Counted from the stretch's first letter, positions 17,098-26,922 are shown. The stretch: 37,211 bases of DNA from an uncultured Xylophilus sp. (GCA_913776965.1 CAJYQL010000096.1:1-37211); one strand, 5' to 3'. Translations and numbers: made by a program. The notes: generated from the sequence alone by a model not told the origin.

Positions 17098-17722
17098 TGC
17101 TTTGCCCCCTATAATCTGTTTCACTGGCGTGACGCTGTAAGTGGTTGATTTTTCTGGAGTTTAGTCCAGCCGCCCCTTGCGCACGCCGGCAGGCCGATGC
17201 CATCGGACGTTTCCACGACCCACGCCCGCCCCTTTTGCGGGCGCCGGTCCACCGAAGCTCCGGATCGAGCCGATTCCCTGAAAACACACCGAAACGGAAA
17301 ACCAGTCGGCCCGCCACGCGCCTCTCGCGGCAGAGGGCAGGCCGACGGATCGAAGCGAGACATTCCCGTGTTGCTGGCCCTGTTCACTCTCCTCTGGCGT
17401 TGGCTGCTGCCACCGCCCGTGGTCGCGTGCGCGGGCTCCGCGACCATCGGGTGGGCCGAGACGGCACACCCCTCGGCGGCGCCGCCCCGGCGCCCGCCCC
17501 TCGCCCCCATCCACGCGCCCCCGCCCCGTCTGCCAGGCTGATCGCAGCCCCGGCATCCGCAGCATCATGGCCATTCCCCTTCAGTCGTTTCCAGGCATCG
17601 GTTCAGGCATCGTGGGCCCCGCAGGGGGCATGTAGGAGGGTCGCAGGACCCGGCGGCACGGTCCGCGGCGCAAGCAGCGCCGGCACCGCAGCCGCCACGG
17701 AACGAATCGAAGGAAACGCATC
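17098..17722 (+). other. rluC-rne intergenic region, probable long rne leader
   Basis: No supported gene lies in these 625 bases. On the plus strand a TATAAT (17110-17115) near the left end could start a leader of about 600 bases for rne. A perfect 7-bp hairpin with a 7-base loop lies at 17223-17243, and smaller stems occur at 17154-17169 and 17321-17336. In E. coli the rne leader folds into hairpins that RNase E itself recognises for autoregulation; a similar role here is inference. Open frames on both strands have repetitive Arg/Pro/Ala composition and no ribosome-binding site. Confidence 0.45.
17110..17115 (+). promoter_or_regulatory. Possible rne promoter, -10 element
   Basis: An exact TATAAT on the plus strand. 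The -35 hexamer at standard spacing is a poor match. It lies over the rluC ribosome-binding region of the opposite strand. Confidence 0.3.
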
Positions 17723-20700
17723 ATGAAGCGGATGCTGATCAACGCCACGCAGGCCGAAGAACGCCGCCTGGCCATCGTCGACGGACAAAAACTCCTCGAC
17801 TACGAAATCGAGATCGAAGGGCGCGAGCAGCGCAAAGGCAACATCTACAAGGCGGTCGTCACCCGCGTCGAGCCGTCGCTGGAGGCCTGCTTCGTCGACT
17901 ACGGCGAGGACCGCCACGGCTTCCTGCCGTTCAAGGAAATCTCCAAGCAGTATTTCGCCGAGGGCGTCTCGCCCAGCCAGGCGCGCATCAACGAGGTGAT
18001 CCGCGAAGGCCAGGAGCTGCTGGTCCAGGTCGAGAAGGAAGAGCGCGGCAACAAGGGTGCTGCGCTCACCACCTTCGTGTCGCTCGCCGGACGGTACGTC
18101 GTGCTGATGCCCAACAACCCGCGCGGCGGCGGCGTGTCGCGCCGCATCGAGGGCGAGGACCGGGCCGAGCTGAAGGAGGCGATGGACCAGCTCGATTACC
18201 CGAAGGGCATGAGCATCATCGCGCGCACCGCCGGCATCGGCCGCTCGGCACCCGAACTGCAGTGGGACCTGAACTACCTGCTCAAGCTCTGGACCGCCAT
18301 CGACGGCGCAGCCAAGGGCGGCAAGGGCGCCTTCCTGATCTACCAGGAATCGTCGCTGGTGATCCGCGCGATCCGCGACTATTTCAACAACGACATCGGC
18401 GACATCCTGATCGACACCGACGACATCTACGAACAGGCGCACCAGTTCATGTCGCACGTCATGCCCGAGCATGCCGGCAAGGTGAAGCGCTACCGCGACG
18501 ATGCGGCCCTGTTCAGCCGCTTCCAGATCGAGCACCAGATCGAGTCGGCCTATGCCCGCACGGTGAGCCTGCCGTCCGGCGGCGCCATCGTGATCGACCA
18601 TACCGAAGCGCTGGTGTCGGTCGACGTGAACTCGGCCCGCGCGATCAAGGGCGGCGACATCGAGGAAACCGCGACCCGCACCAACCTGGAAGCCGCCGAC
18701 GAAGTGGCGCGCCAGATGCGGCTGCGCGACCTGGGCGGCCTGATCGTGATCGACTTCATCGACATGGAGGAGAGCAAGAACCGCCGCGAGGTCGAGAACC
18801 GCCTGCGCGACGCGCTGCGCCAGGACCGCGCCCGGGTGCAGTTCGGCTCGATAAGCAAGTTCGGTCTGATGGAGATGAGCCGCCAGCGCCTGAAGCCGGC
18901 CCTGTCGGAAGGCTCGTCGATCCCCTGCCCGCGCTGCGGCGGCGCCGGCCACATCCGCGACACCGAAAGCTCAGCGCTGCAGATCCTGCGAATCATCCAG
19001 GAGGAAGCGCTCAAGGACAACACGGCAGCCGTGCGCTGCCAGGTGCCGGTGGAGGTCGCGTCCTTCCTGCTCAACGAGAAGCGTCCCGAGATCGCCAAGA
19101 TCGAACTGAAGCAGCGCGTGACCGTGCTGATGGTGCCCAACAAGTCGCTGGAGACGCCGCACTACAAGCTCGAGCGGCTCAAGCACGACGACCCGCGCCT
19201 CGACCACATCCAGGCCAGCTACACGCTCGCCGAGGAGGCCGAGGATGCGACGACCGTGACCCGCCGGTCGCAGGAGCCGACCAACAAGCAGACGCCGGTG
19301 ATCAAGGGCGTGCTACCCGACGCCCCGGCGCCCCAGGCCGTGCCGCGTCCGGCGCCCGCACCGCGCGCTGCCGAGGCGCCTGTGCCGGTCCCGCCGCCGC
19401 CCGCAGCACCGCCCGTCGCACCGCCGATGGAGATCGGCTTCCTGGCCTGGCTCAAAAGCCTGTTCGGCTTCGGCCCGCCGCCCGCCCCGGTGGCGGCACC
19501 GGTGCCGGCGCCCGCACCGGCTGCCGCTGCGGCCGACGACGCCCGTCGGGGCGGCCGCGGCGGTGAAGGACGGCGCGACGGCCGGCGCGGCGAAGGCCGT
19601 GGCGGCGAGCGCAGCGAACGGGGGGAACGCGGTGAGCGGGGCGGCCGTCGGGGCGAAGGCCGCAACGGCGAGCGCGTGGAACGCGGTGAACGCCCCGAGC
19701 GCGGCGAACGCATGGAGCGCGGTGCAGGCGGCGACCGGCCGCTGGAGGCCCGCCCGCTGCGCGACGGCGAAGGCCGTGGCCGCGAGGGTCGCGAAGGCCG
19801 AGGGGATGCCCGCGGAGAGGGCCGTGGCGAAGGCCGCGGCCGGGGTCGTGAAGGCCGCGAGCCGCGCGAGAACCGCGAATCGCCCGACCGCCTGCCGCCG
19901 ACCGACGGCACCGCGGACCCGCTGGCAGCCGGCGCGGTCGCAGGCGTAGCCGCGGCATCGCCGCACGACGAAGGCCGCGCGCCGTCCGACCGCGGCGGGC
20001 GCGGGGGCGAACGCGGCCCGCGCGGCGAAGGCCGTGAGCGTGGCGAGCGTGGTGCACGCGGCGAGCGGTCCGAAGGCGGCCGCCGCGGACGGGGCGACCG
20101 GGCCCCGCGTGGCGACGCACCGGTGCCGGACGGCATCGCGGGCGAAGCCGGCGCTACCGGCGTGGACACCGCCGCTTTCGCGGACGACCGCGTTCTGCCC
20201 CCGGGCGAGAGCGTCGCCGTGGTCGATGCCGCGATCCAGCAGGCCGCTGCCGAAGCGCAGCAGGCCCCGCAGGGCGACGGCGAAGAGCCGCGCCAGCGCC
20301 GTTCGCGTGACCGTTACGGCCGCGACCGCCGCGAGCGGGGCGAGCGTGGGGGCGACCGCGCCGAGCGCACGGCGGACGACGACCGCGCGGCCGGCGATGC
20401 GCCAGCCAACGCGGATGCGCCGGTGCAGGGGGGCATCTTCGACGCGTTCCGCACGGCCGCACCGGCTGTCGCTCCTGTCGCAGAGAGCAGCCCGACCGCG
20501 CCGCAGGATGTGACGCCCGAAGTGCGGGACGCACCGGCCGAGCGCCGGCCGCGGGCCCCGCGTCGCGAGCCTGCCGCTCGTGCGCCGGCCGTGAGCGCCG
20601 ACGCGCTGCCGGTCGAAAGCGCCGTGGCCGTCGCGTCGACGCACGACGCCCCGGCTGCACTTGCGCCGGCGCCTGCCGCGCCGGTGGAAGCCGCGGCTGC

Positions 20701-21049
20701 ATTGGTCGCCGCACCGGCTCCAGCCCCGGTGGCCGCACCCGCTCCGGCCGTCGCAGCTGCGGCGGATGCAACGTCCGCCGCTCCGGCTTCCGCGCCAGCG
20801 TTCGTCCTGCCGGTCGATGAACTCGCCCGTGTGGCCGAGGGCAGCGGCCTGCAGTGGGTGAACTCCGATGCGGACAAGATCGCCGCGGCACAGGCGGCCC
20901 TGGCCGCCGAACCGAAGCCGGTGCATGTCCCGCGCGAGCGCCCGCCGGTCGTCGCGGTGGACGACGGCCCGCTGGTGCTGGTCGAAACCCGCCGCGACCT
21001 GGCCGACGTGCAGCTGCCGTTCGAGCGCCAGCAACAGCCGGGCGCCTGA
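17723..21049 (+). CDS. rne: Ribonuclease E
   Basis: A 1108-residue endoribonuclease. The N-terminal catalytic half has an S1 domain (about 35-125), the DNase I-like active site with Asp301 in [14 protein letters not shown] and Asp344 in [10 protein letters not shown], and the zinc-link CPRCGG (Cys402, Cys405) that makes the tetramer. The C-terminal half is disordered: a Pro/Ala stretch, an amphipathic segment [13 protein letters not shown] (571-583) resembling the membrane-targeting helix of E. coli RNase E, Arg-Gly-Glu-rich RNA-binding blocks (about 608-720, 756-797 and 856-890), an Ala/Pro stretch, and a conserved-looking end around GLQWVNSD (1042-1049). It initiates mRNA decay and rRNA/tRNA processing. 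A GAAGGAAA site supports the start. Confidence 0.97.
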   Translation: MKRMLINATQAEERRLAIVDGQKLLDYEIEIEGREQRKGNIYKAVVTRVEPSLEACFVDYGEDRHGFLPFKEISKQYFAEGVSPSQARINEVIREGQELLVQVEKEERGNKGAALTTFVSLAGRYVVLMPNNPRGGGVSRRIEGEDRAELKEAMDQLDYPKGMSIIARTAGIGRSAPELQWDLNYLLKLWTAIDGAAKGGKGAFLIYQESSLVIRAIRDYFNNDIGDILIDTDDIYEQAHQFMSHVMPEHAGKVKRYRDDAALFSRFQIEHQIESAYARTVSLPSGGAIVIDHTEALVSVDVNSARAIKGGDIEETATRTNLEAADEVARQMRLRDLGGLIVIDFIDMEESKNRREVENRLRDALRQDRARVQFGSISKFGLMEMSRQRLKPALSEGSSIPCPRCGGAGHIRDTESSALQILRIIQEEALKDNTAAVRCQVPVEVASFLLNEKRPEIAKIELKQRVTVLMVPNKSLETPHYKLERLKHDDPRLDHIQASYTLAEEAEDATTVTRRSQEPTNKQTPVIKGVLPDAPAPQAVPRPAPAPRAAEAPVPVPPPPAAPPVAPPMEIGFLAWLKSLFGFGPPPAPVAAPVPAPAPAAAAADDARRGGRGGEGRRDGRRGEGRGGERSERGERGERGGRRGEGRNGERVERGERPERGERMERGAGGDRPLEARPLRDGEGRGREGREGRGDARGEGRGEGRGRGREGREPRENRESPDRLPPTDGTADPLAAGAVAGVAAASPHDEGRAPSDRGGRGGERGPRGEGRERGERGARGERSEGGRRGRGDRAPRGDAPVPDGIAGEAGATGVDTAAFADDRVLPPGESVAVVDAAIQQAAAEAQQAPQGDGEEPRQRRSRDRYGRDRRERGERGGDRAERTADDDRAAGDAPANADAPVQGGIFDAFRTAAPAVAPVAESSPTAPQDVTPEVRDAPAERRPRAPRREPAARAPAVSADALPVESAVAVASTHDAPAALAPAPAAPVEAAAALVAAPAPAPVAAPAPAVAAAADATSAAPASAPAFVLPVDELARVAEGSGLQWVNSDADKIAAAQAALAAEPKPVHVPRERPPVVAVDDGPLVLVETRRDLADVQLPFERQQQPGA

Positions 21050-21083
21050 CGCTGCGCCGCCCTCAGGCGGCACTCCGGGCACG

Positions 21084-21127
21084 AAGCCCTGCCGTTCGCC
21101 GCTCGAGGGCGGCCGGCAGGGCTTTTT
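21084..21127 (+). terminator. Intrinsic terminator after rne
   Basis: An 11-bp stem (21084-21094 with 21114-21124), with a further 4-bp inner stem (97-100 with 108-111), is followed by a T-run at 21123-21127. It lies 35 bases past the rne stop. Confidence 0.85.
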
Positions 21128-21238
21128 GCTGCCCGCCATCCGTGCGACCGCAGGCCGGCCCGACAATCGCCGCAGGCGGGCTGCGCGAACGGCCCGCTTC
21201 CAATTTTCTGTCTTGTCGCATCTCGACGTTCTGCTGCC

Positions 21239-22015
21239 ATGCTCTTCCTGCTGTCCCCCGCCAAATCGCTCGACTACGACACGCCGGTTCTGCCCGGCCT
21301 GCCGGCGACCCGGCCGGCCTTCGTCGCGCAGTCGCAGGCGCTGATCGAGGTGCTGCGCCGCCAGTCGCCGCAGCAGATCGCGGAACTGATGGATTTGTCG
21401 GACACGCTGGCGGCGCTCAATGTCGCGCGCTACCAAGCGTGGTCGCCGCGCTTCACCGACGCCAATTCGCGCCAGGCGGCCTTCGCCTTCGACGGCGATG
21501 TGTACGGCGGCCTCGACGCCCGCTCCCTGCCCGCCGACGCGCTGGCCTGGGCCAACGACCACCTCGCGATCCTGAGCGGGCTCTACGGCGTGTTGCGCCC
21601 GTCGGACCGGCTGCAGCCTTACCGGCTGGAGATGGGCACCCGGCTGGCGACCGAGGCCGGCCCCGACCTGTACCGCTTCTGGGGCGGCCGCATCGCCGAA
21701 TACCTGAACGAACGGCTGCGGGCCGACGCCTCGCCGGTGGTGGTCAACCTGGCGTCGCAGGAATACTTCCGCGCGGTCGACCGCACGGTGCTGCAGGCGC
21801 GGGTTGTCGAATGCGTGTTCGAGGACTGGAAGACCGACCGCTACAAGATCGTCAGCTTCCACGCCAAACGTGCCCGGGGGCTGATGGCGCGCTATGCCGC
21901 GCTCCACCGCATCGGCACGCCCCGCGGGCTGGAGGGCTTCGACCTGGAAGGCTATCGGCACGACGCCGCCGCCTCGTCGCCCGACCGGCTGGTGTTCCGC
22001 CGCCGCGCGGCCTGA
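21239..22015 (+). CDS. yaaA: Peroxide stress protein YaaA (UPF0246)
   Basis: A 258-residue protein opening with MLFLLSPAKSLDYDT, the YaaA signature. NVARYQAW, AFDGDVYGGLDA and HAKRARGLMARY match the DNA-binding, cytosolic YaaA family that limits intracellular iron and damage during hydrogen peroxide stress. Length is normal. It is separated from rne by a terminator, so it should have its own promoter; the OxyR site known in E. coli is not evident here. Confidence 0.93.
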   Translation: MLFLLSPAKSLDYDTPVLPGLPATRPAFVAQSQALIEVLRRQSPQQIAELMDLSDTLAALNVARYQAWSPRFTDANSRQAAFAFDGDVYGGLDARSLPADALAWANDHLAILSGLYGVLRPSDRLQPYRLEMGTRLATEAGPDLYRFWGGRIAEYLNERLRADASPVVVNLASQEYFRAVDRTVLQARVVECVFEDWKTDRYKIVSFHAKRARGLMARYAALHRIGTPRGLEGFDLEGYRHDAAASSPDRLVFRRRAA

Positions 22016-22095
22016 GCCGAACATCCCGAGATACCGCGCCTGCGTCGCAGCCGCTATCCTTTTGCCTCCACCGCATCCGAGACAGGCAGACCGCC

Positions 22096-22974
22096 ATGCC
22101 CACCTCTTCCGCCCGCCAAGCCGCATCCGACCAGCCGATCACGCCCGAACTGCGCCAGTGGATCGTCGCCCAAGCCGAAGCCGGCCATTCCGCGCCGGTC
22201 ATCGTGCAGTCGATGGTCGATTCGGGCTGGCACGAGGATGTCGCCGGCCGGGCGCTCGAGAGCACGCTGCGCGACCACCTGGAGGCGCAGGCCGCCCAGC
22301 AGGGCAAGCCGCCCGCCGTGCCGGTGCCGGAGCCTGCGCTGCACGATTCGCCGCTGTATATCGACGTCGGCGACCGGCGGGTGCACGTGCTGCAGGCGAT
22401 GGCGAATCCGCGGATCGTGGTGTTCGGCAACCTGCTGTCGGACGCAGAATGCGACGAGCTGATCGCCGACGCCGAGCCGCGCATGAAGCGTTCGCTGACG
22501 GTCGCCACCAAGACCGGCGGCGAGGAAGTCAATGCCGACCGTACCAGCGACGGCATGTTCTTCGCGCGCGGCGAGACGCCGGTGGTCGCGCGGCTGGAGG
22601 AGCGCATCGCCCGACTGGTCGGCTGGCCGCTGGTCAACGGCGAGGGCCTGCAGGTGCTGCACTACCGCAAGGGCGCCGAGTACAAGCCGCACTACGACTA
22701 CTTCGACCCGTCCGAGCCCGGCACGCCGTCGATCCTGAAGCGCGGCGGCCAGCGCGTCGCGACGCTGGTGATCTACCTGAACGAGCCGGTGCGCGGCGGC
22801 GGCACCACCTTTCCCGACGTGCACCTCGAGGTCGCACCCAAGCGCGGCAACGCGGTGTTCTTCAGCTACGAACGCCCCCACCCCTCGACCCGCACGCTGC
22901 ACGGCGGCGCGCCGGTGATCGAGGGCGACAAGTGGATCGCCACCAAATGGCTGCGCGAACGGGAGTTCAGCTGA
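22096..22974 (+). CDS. 2-oxoglutarate/Fe(II) dioxygenase, prolyl-4-hydroxylase-like
   Basis: A 292-residue protein with a C-terminal P4H-type catalytic domain (about 105-288). The facial triad is His199-x-Asp201 in YKPHYDYFD and His269 in TLHGGAPV, with Lys279 ten residues on in EGDKWIATKW positioned to bind 2-oxoglutarate. The first 65 residues form a separate helical domain (TPELRQWIVAQAEAGHSAPV region). Bacterial members hydroxylate prolines in proteins, for example EF-Tu in Pseudomonas, but the substrate here is unknown. The ATG at 22096 is the natural start; the frame is open far upstream but there it is the antisense-free third frame of yaaA and rne. It is followed 56 bases later by queF. 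Confidence 0.9.
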   Translation: MPTSSARQAASDQPITPELRQWIVAQAEAGHSAPVIVQSMVDSGWHEDVAGRALESTLRDHLEAQAAQQGKPPAVPVPEPALHDSPLYIDVGDRRVHVLQAMANPRIVVFGNLLSDAECDELIADAEPRMKRSLTVATKTGGEEVNADRTSDGMFFARGETPVVARLEERIARLVGWPLVNGEGLQVLHYRKGAEYKPHYDYFDPSEPGTPSILKRGGQRVATLVIYLNEPVRGGGTTFPDVHLEVAPKRGNAVFFSYERPHPSTRTLHGGAPVIEGDKWIATKWLREREFS

Positions 22975-23030
22975 AAATCCGGCTTCTGCGCCCGCCCCGC
23001 CTGCGCAGTCAGCTACCGAATCGATAGCAG

Positions 23031-23879
23031 ATGACCCAGACCCCCGAACAATCCTCGCTCGGCAAGCGGTCGGCCTACGTCGACCAGTACGACCCCGGCC
23101 TGCTCTTTCCGCTGTCGCGCGACGCCAAGCGCCGCGAGATCGGCATCGCCGGCGCGCCGCCGTTCTTCGGCGCCGACCTCTGGACCGCCTTCGAGCTGAG
23201 CTGGCTGAACCCGCGCGGCAAGCCGCAGGTCGCGCTCGCGCAGCTCACCATTCCCTGCGAGACGCCGAATATCGTCGAGAGCAAGTCTTTCAAGCTCTAC
23301 CTCAACAGCTTCAACGGCACGCGCTTCGACGACGCCGACGCGGTGCGCGCGCGCATTCGCGCCGACATCGGCGAAGCGGTCTGGCGCGGCGCACCGGCCG
23401 CCGCAGGCATCGGCGTGCGGCTGCTGGCCCCGGCCGACTTCGACCGCGAGGGCGTGGAGGAACTCGACGGCCTCGACCTCGACCGGCTCGACATCGAATG
23501 CGACCGCTACATGCCCGCGCCCGACCTTTTGCGCGCCGCAACCGACGAGGCGCCGGTGAGCGAGACGCTGACCAGCCGACTGCTGAAAAGCAACTGCCTG
23601 GTGACCGGCCAGCCGGACTGGGGCAGCGTGCGTATCGCCTACAGTGGGCCTCAGATCGACCAGGAAGGCCTGCTGCAGTACATCGTGAGCTTCCGCAACC
23701 ACAACGAATTCCACGAGCAGTGCGTCGAGCGCATCTTCATGGATATCTGGACCCGCTGCCGGCCGCTCAAGCTCGACGTCTATGCCCGGTATACCCGGCG
23801 CGGCGGACTGGACATCAACCCGTGGCGGACCAGCCATCCTCAGGCGGCGCCACGCAACGTGCGCACCGCGCGGCAATAG
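23031..23879 (+). CDS. queF: NADPH-dependent 7-cyano-7-deazaguanine reductase
   Basis: A 282-residue protein of the long, bimodular QueF type (YqcD subfamily), which reduces preQ0 to preQ1 for queuosine in t[16 protein letters not shown] (83-95) is the QueF motif. The active-site Cys189 in [14 protein letters not shown] and the catalytic Asp196 are present, and the C-terminus ends DINPWR, as in family members. No other queuosine gene is in the window. The ribosome-binding site is weak. Confidence 0.97.
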   Translation: MTQTPEQSSLGKRSAYVDQYDPGLLFPLSRDAKRREIGIAGAPPFFGADLWTAFELSWLNPRGKPQVALAQLTIPCETPNIVESKSFKLYLNSFNGTRFDDADAVRARIRADIGEAVWRGAPAAAGIGVRLLAPADFDREGVEELDGLDLDRLDIECDRYMPAPDLLRAATDEAPVSETLTSRLLKSNCLVTGQPDWGSVRIAYSGPQIDQEGLLQYIVSFRNHNEFHEQCVERIFMDIWTRCRPLKLDVYARYTRRGGLDINPWRTSHPQAAPRNVRTARQ

Positions 23880-23880
23880 T

Positions 23881-23901
23881 CCGCCATGGCTTGGATGGCG
23901 G
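23881..23901 (+). other. Hairpin immediately after queF
   Basis: A perfect 7-bp stem (23881-23887 with 23895-23901) with a 7-base loop starts one base after the queF stop codon. There is no T-run, so it may protect the 3' end or aid factor-dependent termination rather than be an intrinsic terminator. Confidence 0.4.
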
Positions 23902-23918
23902 CGCTATCAGCCAACGCC

Positions 23919-23965
23919 GGGACATGTCATTCGACATACCCCGAGTGAAGGCCCACTGCTAAACT
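23919..23965 (+). promoter_or_regulatory. Operator-like inverted repeat and extended -10 upstream of bphO
   Basis: Arms 23919-23928 and 23933-23942 match at 8 of 10 positions around a 4-base centre, with a perfect ATGTC-N4-GACAT core. Sixteen bases on, TGCTAAACT (23957-23965) has the form of an extended -10 element. If used, transcription would start almost at the bphO ATG (23975). No good -35 is seen, as is usual for extended -10 promoters. The regulator is unknown. Confidence 0.4.
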
Positions 23966-23974
23966 GACCGATTG

Positions 23975-24649
23975 ATGCGCGCACCCGACCGTTCTCTCAT
24001 CTCTGCCCACCCGTCGGTCAGTTCCGACGGCGCCGTGGCTGCCAGGGGCGGTCCCGACGACGACGTGCTGACCGCCCTCCGGCAGCGCACCCAGGTGATC
24101 CACACCCAGCTCGACGCCGGCCTGCCGCTCGCCCGGGAAGACGCCACCCTTTCCGATTACCAAGCCCACCTCATGGCGGTCGGCGGCTGGCTCGCGCGGC
24201 TTTCGCCGGTGCTTGCCGTGGCCGCCGGCCCTGCCGCGACGGCGTCACGGCAATCCGCCCGCCTGCAGGCGATCGCCGACGACCTGCACGATGCGGGCGC
24301 GGATGCAGCTGCCACCCTTACGGCGGACAGCCCGAACGAAGCCGACGCTTTCGCGGCTCTTCAGGACGATGCACGCCGCCGCCCGGCGGTCGCCTGGGGC
24401 GCCGCTTACGTGATCGAAGGCTCCCAGCTCGGCGGACGGATGCTGCAGCGCAAGCTCGCTGCTACGCTGGCGCCGCATCCGCTGCGCTACCTCGGCGGCC
24501 AGGGGCTGCCGCCGACCTGGGTTTCCTTCACCGCCGACCTGCGCGCTGCTGTTGTACACCCGGACGCGATCGCCGCCGCCTGCGATGGCGCTGTCGCGAC
24601 CTTCCGACTGCTGGTGCGCCGCTTCGAGCGGCTGGGGGCGCTCGCGTGA
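23975..24649 (+). CDS. bphO: Bacteriophytochrome-associated heme oxygenase BphO
   Basis: A 224-residue heme oxygenase of the bacterial HemO/BphO kind. The proximal heme ligand is likely His43 in RTQVIHTQLD, and the distal-helix motif YVIEGSQLGGRML (145-157) is present. The enzyme opens heme to biliverdin, iron and CO, and the biliverdin serves as chromophore for the phytochrome encoded next. The TGA overlaps the GTG of bphP, so the two are translationally coupled. The first 25 residues are poorly conserved and could be shorter if a later start is used. Iron-scavenging HemO is the alternative role, made less likely by this context. Confidence 0.92.
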   Translation: MRAPDRSLISAHPSVSSDGAVAARGGPDDDVLTALRQRTQVIHTQLDAGLPLAREDATLSDYQAHLMAVGGWLARLSPVLAVAAGPAATASRQSARLQAIADDLHDAGADAAATLTADSPNEADAFAALQDDARRRPAVAWGAAYVIEGSQLGGRMLQRKLAATLAPHPLRYLGGQGLPPTWVSFTADLRAAVVHPDAIAAACDGAVATFRLLVRRFERLGALA

Positions 24650-26865
24650 GTGAGCCAGTGACCGCGATGAGCCCCACGATGCGGGTGACGCTCGAGAACT
24701 GCGATCATGAGCCGATCCACATCCCCGGCCTGCTGCAGCCGCACGGCGTGCTGGTGGCGTTCGATGCCGACCGCCGGCTGCGCTACCGCAGCGCCCATGC
24801 GCAGGCAGTCCTTGGCGATCTGCCCGCCTTCGGCCAGAAACTCGCGCCGCGCGACTTCAACCGCTGCGCCGATATCCACGCGGCGCTCGCGCAGGCCTTC
24901 GACCCTGCTACGCGCGACGAGGTGCTGCCGCTGGTCGCCGAGGTCTCGCTGGGCAACCGCACCTACGACCTGATCGTCCACCAGTCGGGCGACTTCTTCA
25001 TCGCCGAATTCGAGTCGCGGGCCCACGACGCCGACCAGCTCGCCACTTTCGCGCTCAAGGCGCACCGGGCGATGGAGCGTCTCAAGCGCCAGCGCTCGAT
25101 CGAATCGCTGCTCAACCTGGCGGTCGAGAACATCCGCCAGCTCACTGGTTTCGACCGGGTAATGGCCTACCGTTTCCGCCACGACGACAGCGGCGAGGTG
25201 GTGGCCGAGTCCTGCAAACCTTCGCTCGACCCGTTCATCGGCCGGCGCTATCCGGCCAGCGATATCCCGGCGCAGGCGCGGCGGCTCTATGTCGTCAACA
25301 CGCTGCGGCTGATCGCCGACGTGCAGGCAGTACCCGTCGCGCTCGAGGCAGCGGCGGGCGAAGCGCCGCTCGACCTGAGCCATTCAGTGCTGCGCGCGGT
25401 GTCGCCGGTGCACATCGAATACCTCGGCAACATGGGCGTGGGCGCGTCGATGAGTGTCTCGATCGTGGTCCAGGGCAAGCTTTGGGGACTGATCGCCTGC
25501 CACCACGACGGTCCCCGCCATGTGCCCTATGCGGTGCGCATGGCCTGCGACGTGATCGCCCAGCTGCTCGCAGCCAACGTGCAGACGGTACTGGCACGCG
25601 AGCACGCCGAACGTACCGCGGTCGCCCTGACGTTGCGCACCCGCCTGATCGAACAGCTGCTGCACACCGACGACAACATCGCGGTGCTGTCGGAGCACGG
25701 CCAGGCGCTGATGCAGACCTTCGATGCGCACGGTCTGGTCATCGCCGAAGGCAGCAAGCTCGCGGTCGCCGGCGAAGTGCCGATGGAGACGGCCCGTGCC
25801 CTTGTCCGCTGGTTGGCGCGGCGCGACCAGGAATTCCCGGATGCGCTGGTGCAGATGCATGCGCTGGCCCAGTTCCCGAGCTATCTGCATGCGGCGCTCG
25901 GCACCTGGTGCGGCATGCTGGCGATGCGCTTCGATGCCAGCACCCAGGGCTGGCTGATCCTGCTGCGCAAGGAGCAGGTCGAGACCATCGCCTGGGGCGG
26001 CAAGCCCGAGAAGAACTACACGCACGGCCCGCTCGGGCCACGCCTGACCCCGCGCGGCTCGTTCGACCTGTGGCGCGAGACGGTGCGCCACACCGCAGTG
26101 CACTGGAGCGAGGCCGACCTGTGGATCGCCCGCCAGCTGCTCGACGAGCTGATCCGCACCAACGCAGCCCGCACCGGCGAACTCAACCGGGCCCGGCACC
26201 AGCTGCTGGCGGTGCTCGGCCACGACCTGCGCGATCCGCTCCACTCGATCAGCATGGCCGCGCGGGTGCTCGAACGCGGGGAAGACCGCCAGGGCGGCCG
26301 GATCGGCCAGCGCATCCAATCGTCCAGCACCCGGATGCAGCGCCTGGTGAGCCAGGTGATGGACATGTCCCGGCTGCAGGGCGGCCTGGGGCTGGGCCTG
26401 CAGTTCGCACCAACGGATGTGACGCACCTGGTGCGCGACCTGCTCGAGGAATCGAGCATGGCGCATCCGGGAACCGTCTTCTCGGTCCAAATCGGCGAGG
26501 GCATCCAGGCCGAGGTCGATCCGGACCGGCTGGCGCAGGTGGTGAGCAACCTGATCGGCAACGCACGGCACCACGGCGCGCCGGGCGAATTGATCGTCGT
26601 GAACCTGCGCGAGGACGCCGACCGCATCGAGTTGCAGGTTCGCAATGTCGGCGAGCCGATTCCGGACGACCTGGCCGCCTCGCTGTTCAACCCGTACAAG
26701 CGCCAGTCGCTCGGCAATGCCCGCAACCGCACCGGCCTGGGCCTCGGTCTTTACATCGCTTACGAAATCGTCGGCGCACACGGCGGAAGCATCGGATACT
26801 CCTTCGAAGCGCCGCACGTCGTTTTTACCGTGCGCCTGCCCCGCCGCCAAAGTGCCGCGCCGTAA
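24646..26865 (+). CDS. bphP: Bacteriophytochrome histidine kinase BphP
   Basis: A 739-residue red/far-red photoreceptor with PAS-GAF-PHY-kinase layout. Cys19 in LENCDHEPIHIPG is the biliverdin-binding cysteine. PASDIP (203-208) and His257 in SPVHIEYLGNMG, with His287 in IACHHDG, line the chromophore pocket. The PHY tongue is seen in the WGG turn (450-452) and PRGSF (469-473). The kinase has its H-box at His526 in VLGHDLRDPL, N-box NLIGNARHHG (635-644) and G-box GLGLGLYIA (697-705). The start is a GTG overlapping bphO. All residues for light sensing and autophosphorylation are present; the response regulator follows 57 bases later. Confidence 0.96.
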   Translation: MSEPVTAMSPTMRVTLENCDHEPIHIPGLLQPHGVLVAFDADRRLRYRSAHAQAVLGDLPAFGQKLAPRDFNRCADIHAALAQAFDPATRDEVLPLVAEVSLGNRTYDLIVHQSGDFFIAEFESRAHDADQLATFALKAHRAMERLKRQRSIESLLNLAVENIRQLTGFDRVMAYRFRHDDSGEVVAESCKPSLDPFIGRRYPASDIPAQARRLYVVNTLRLIADVQAVPVALEAAAGEAPLDLSHSVLRAVSPVHIEYLGNMGVGASMSVSIVVQGKLWGLIACHHDGPRHVPYAVRMACDVIAQLLAANVQTVLAREHAERTAVALTLRTRLIEQLLHTDDNIAVLSEHGQALMQTFDAHGLVIAEGSKLAVAGEVPMETARALVRWLARRDQEFPDALVQMHALAQFPSYLHAALGTWCGMLAMRFDASTQGWLILLRKEQVETIAWGGKPEKNYTHGPLGPRLTPRGSFDLWRETVRHTAVHWSEADLWIARQLLDELIRTNAARTGELNRARHQLLAVLGHDLRDPLHSISMAARVLERGEDRQGGRIGQRIQSSSTRMQRLVSQVMDMSRLQGGLGLGLQFAPTDVTHLVRDLLEESSMAHPGTVFSVQIGEGIQAEVDPDRLAQVVSNLIGNARHHGAPGELIVVNLREDADRIELQVRNVGEPIPDDLAASLFNPYKRQSLGNARNRTGLGLGLYIAYEIVGAHGGSIGYSFEAPHVVFTVRLPRRQSAAP

Positions 26866-26922
26866 GCGTTTCGCCGCACGGCCGGTCTTTCTTTCCTCCC
26901 GAAGACTTCGTAGAGAGCCCCC

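Noticed and set aside
17145-17726. A 193-codon plus-strand frame just before rne
   Set aside because: It overlaps the rne start, has low-complexity Pro/Arg/Ser content and no ribosome-binding site; the region is better read as leader.
19544-20113. Repetitive GC-rich DNA inside rne considered as a tandem repeat or CRISPR-like array
   Set aside because: The repeats are irregular and keep the reading frame, encoding Arg-Gly-Glu blocks typical of RNase E tails; there are no constant-length spacers.
19313-22126. A 937-codon minus-strand frame across the rne tail and yaaA
   Set aside because: It crosses the rne terminator and two convincing plus-strand genes; the Arg/Gly/Ala bias reflects the repetitive rne tail on the other strand.
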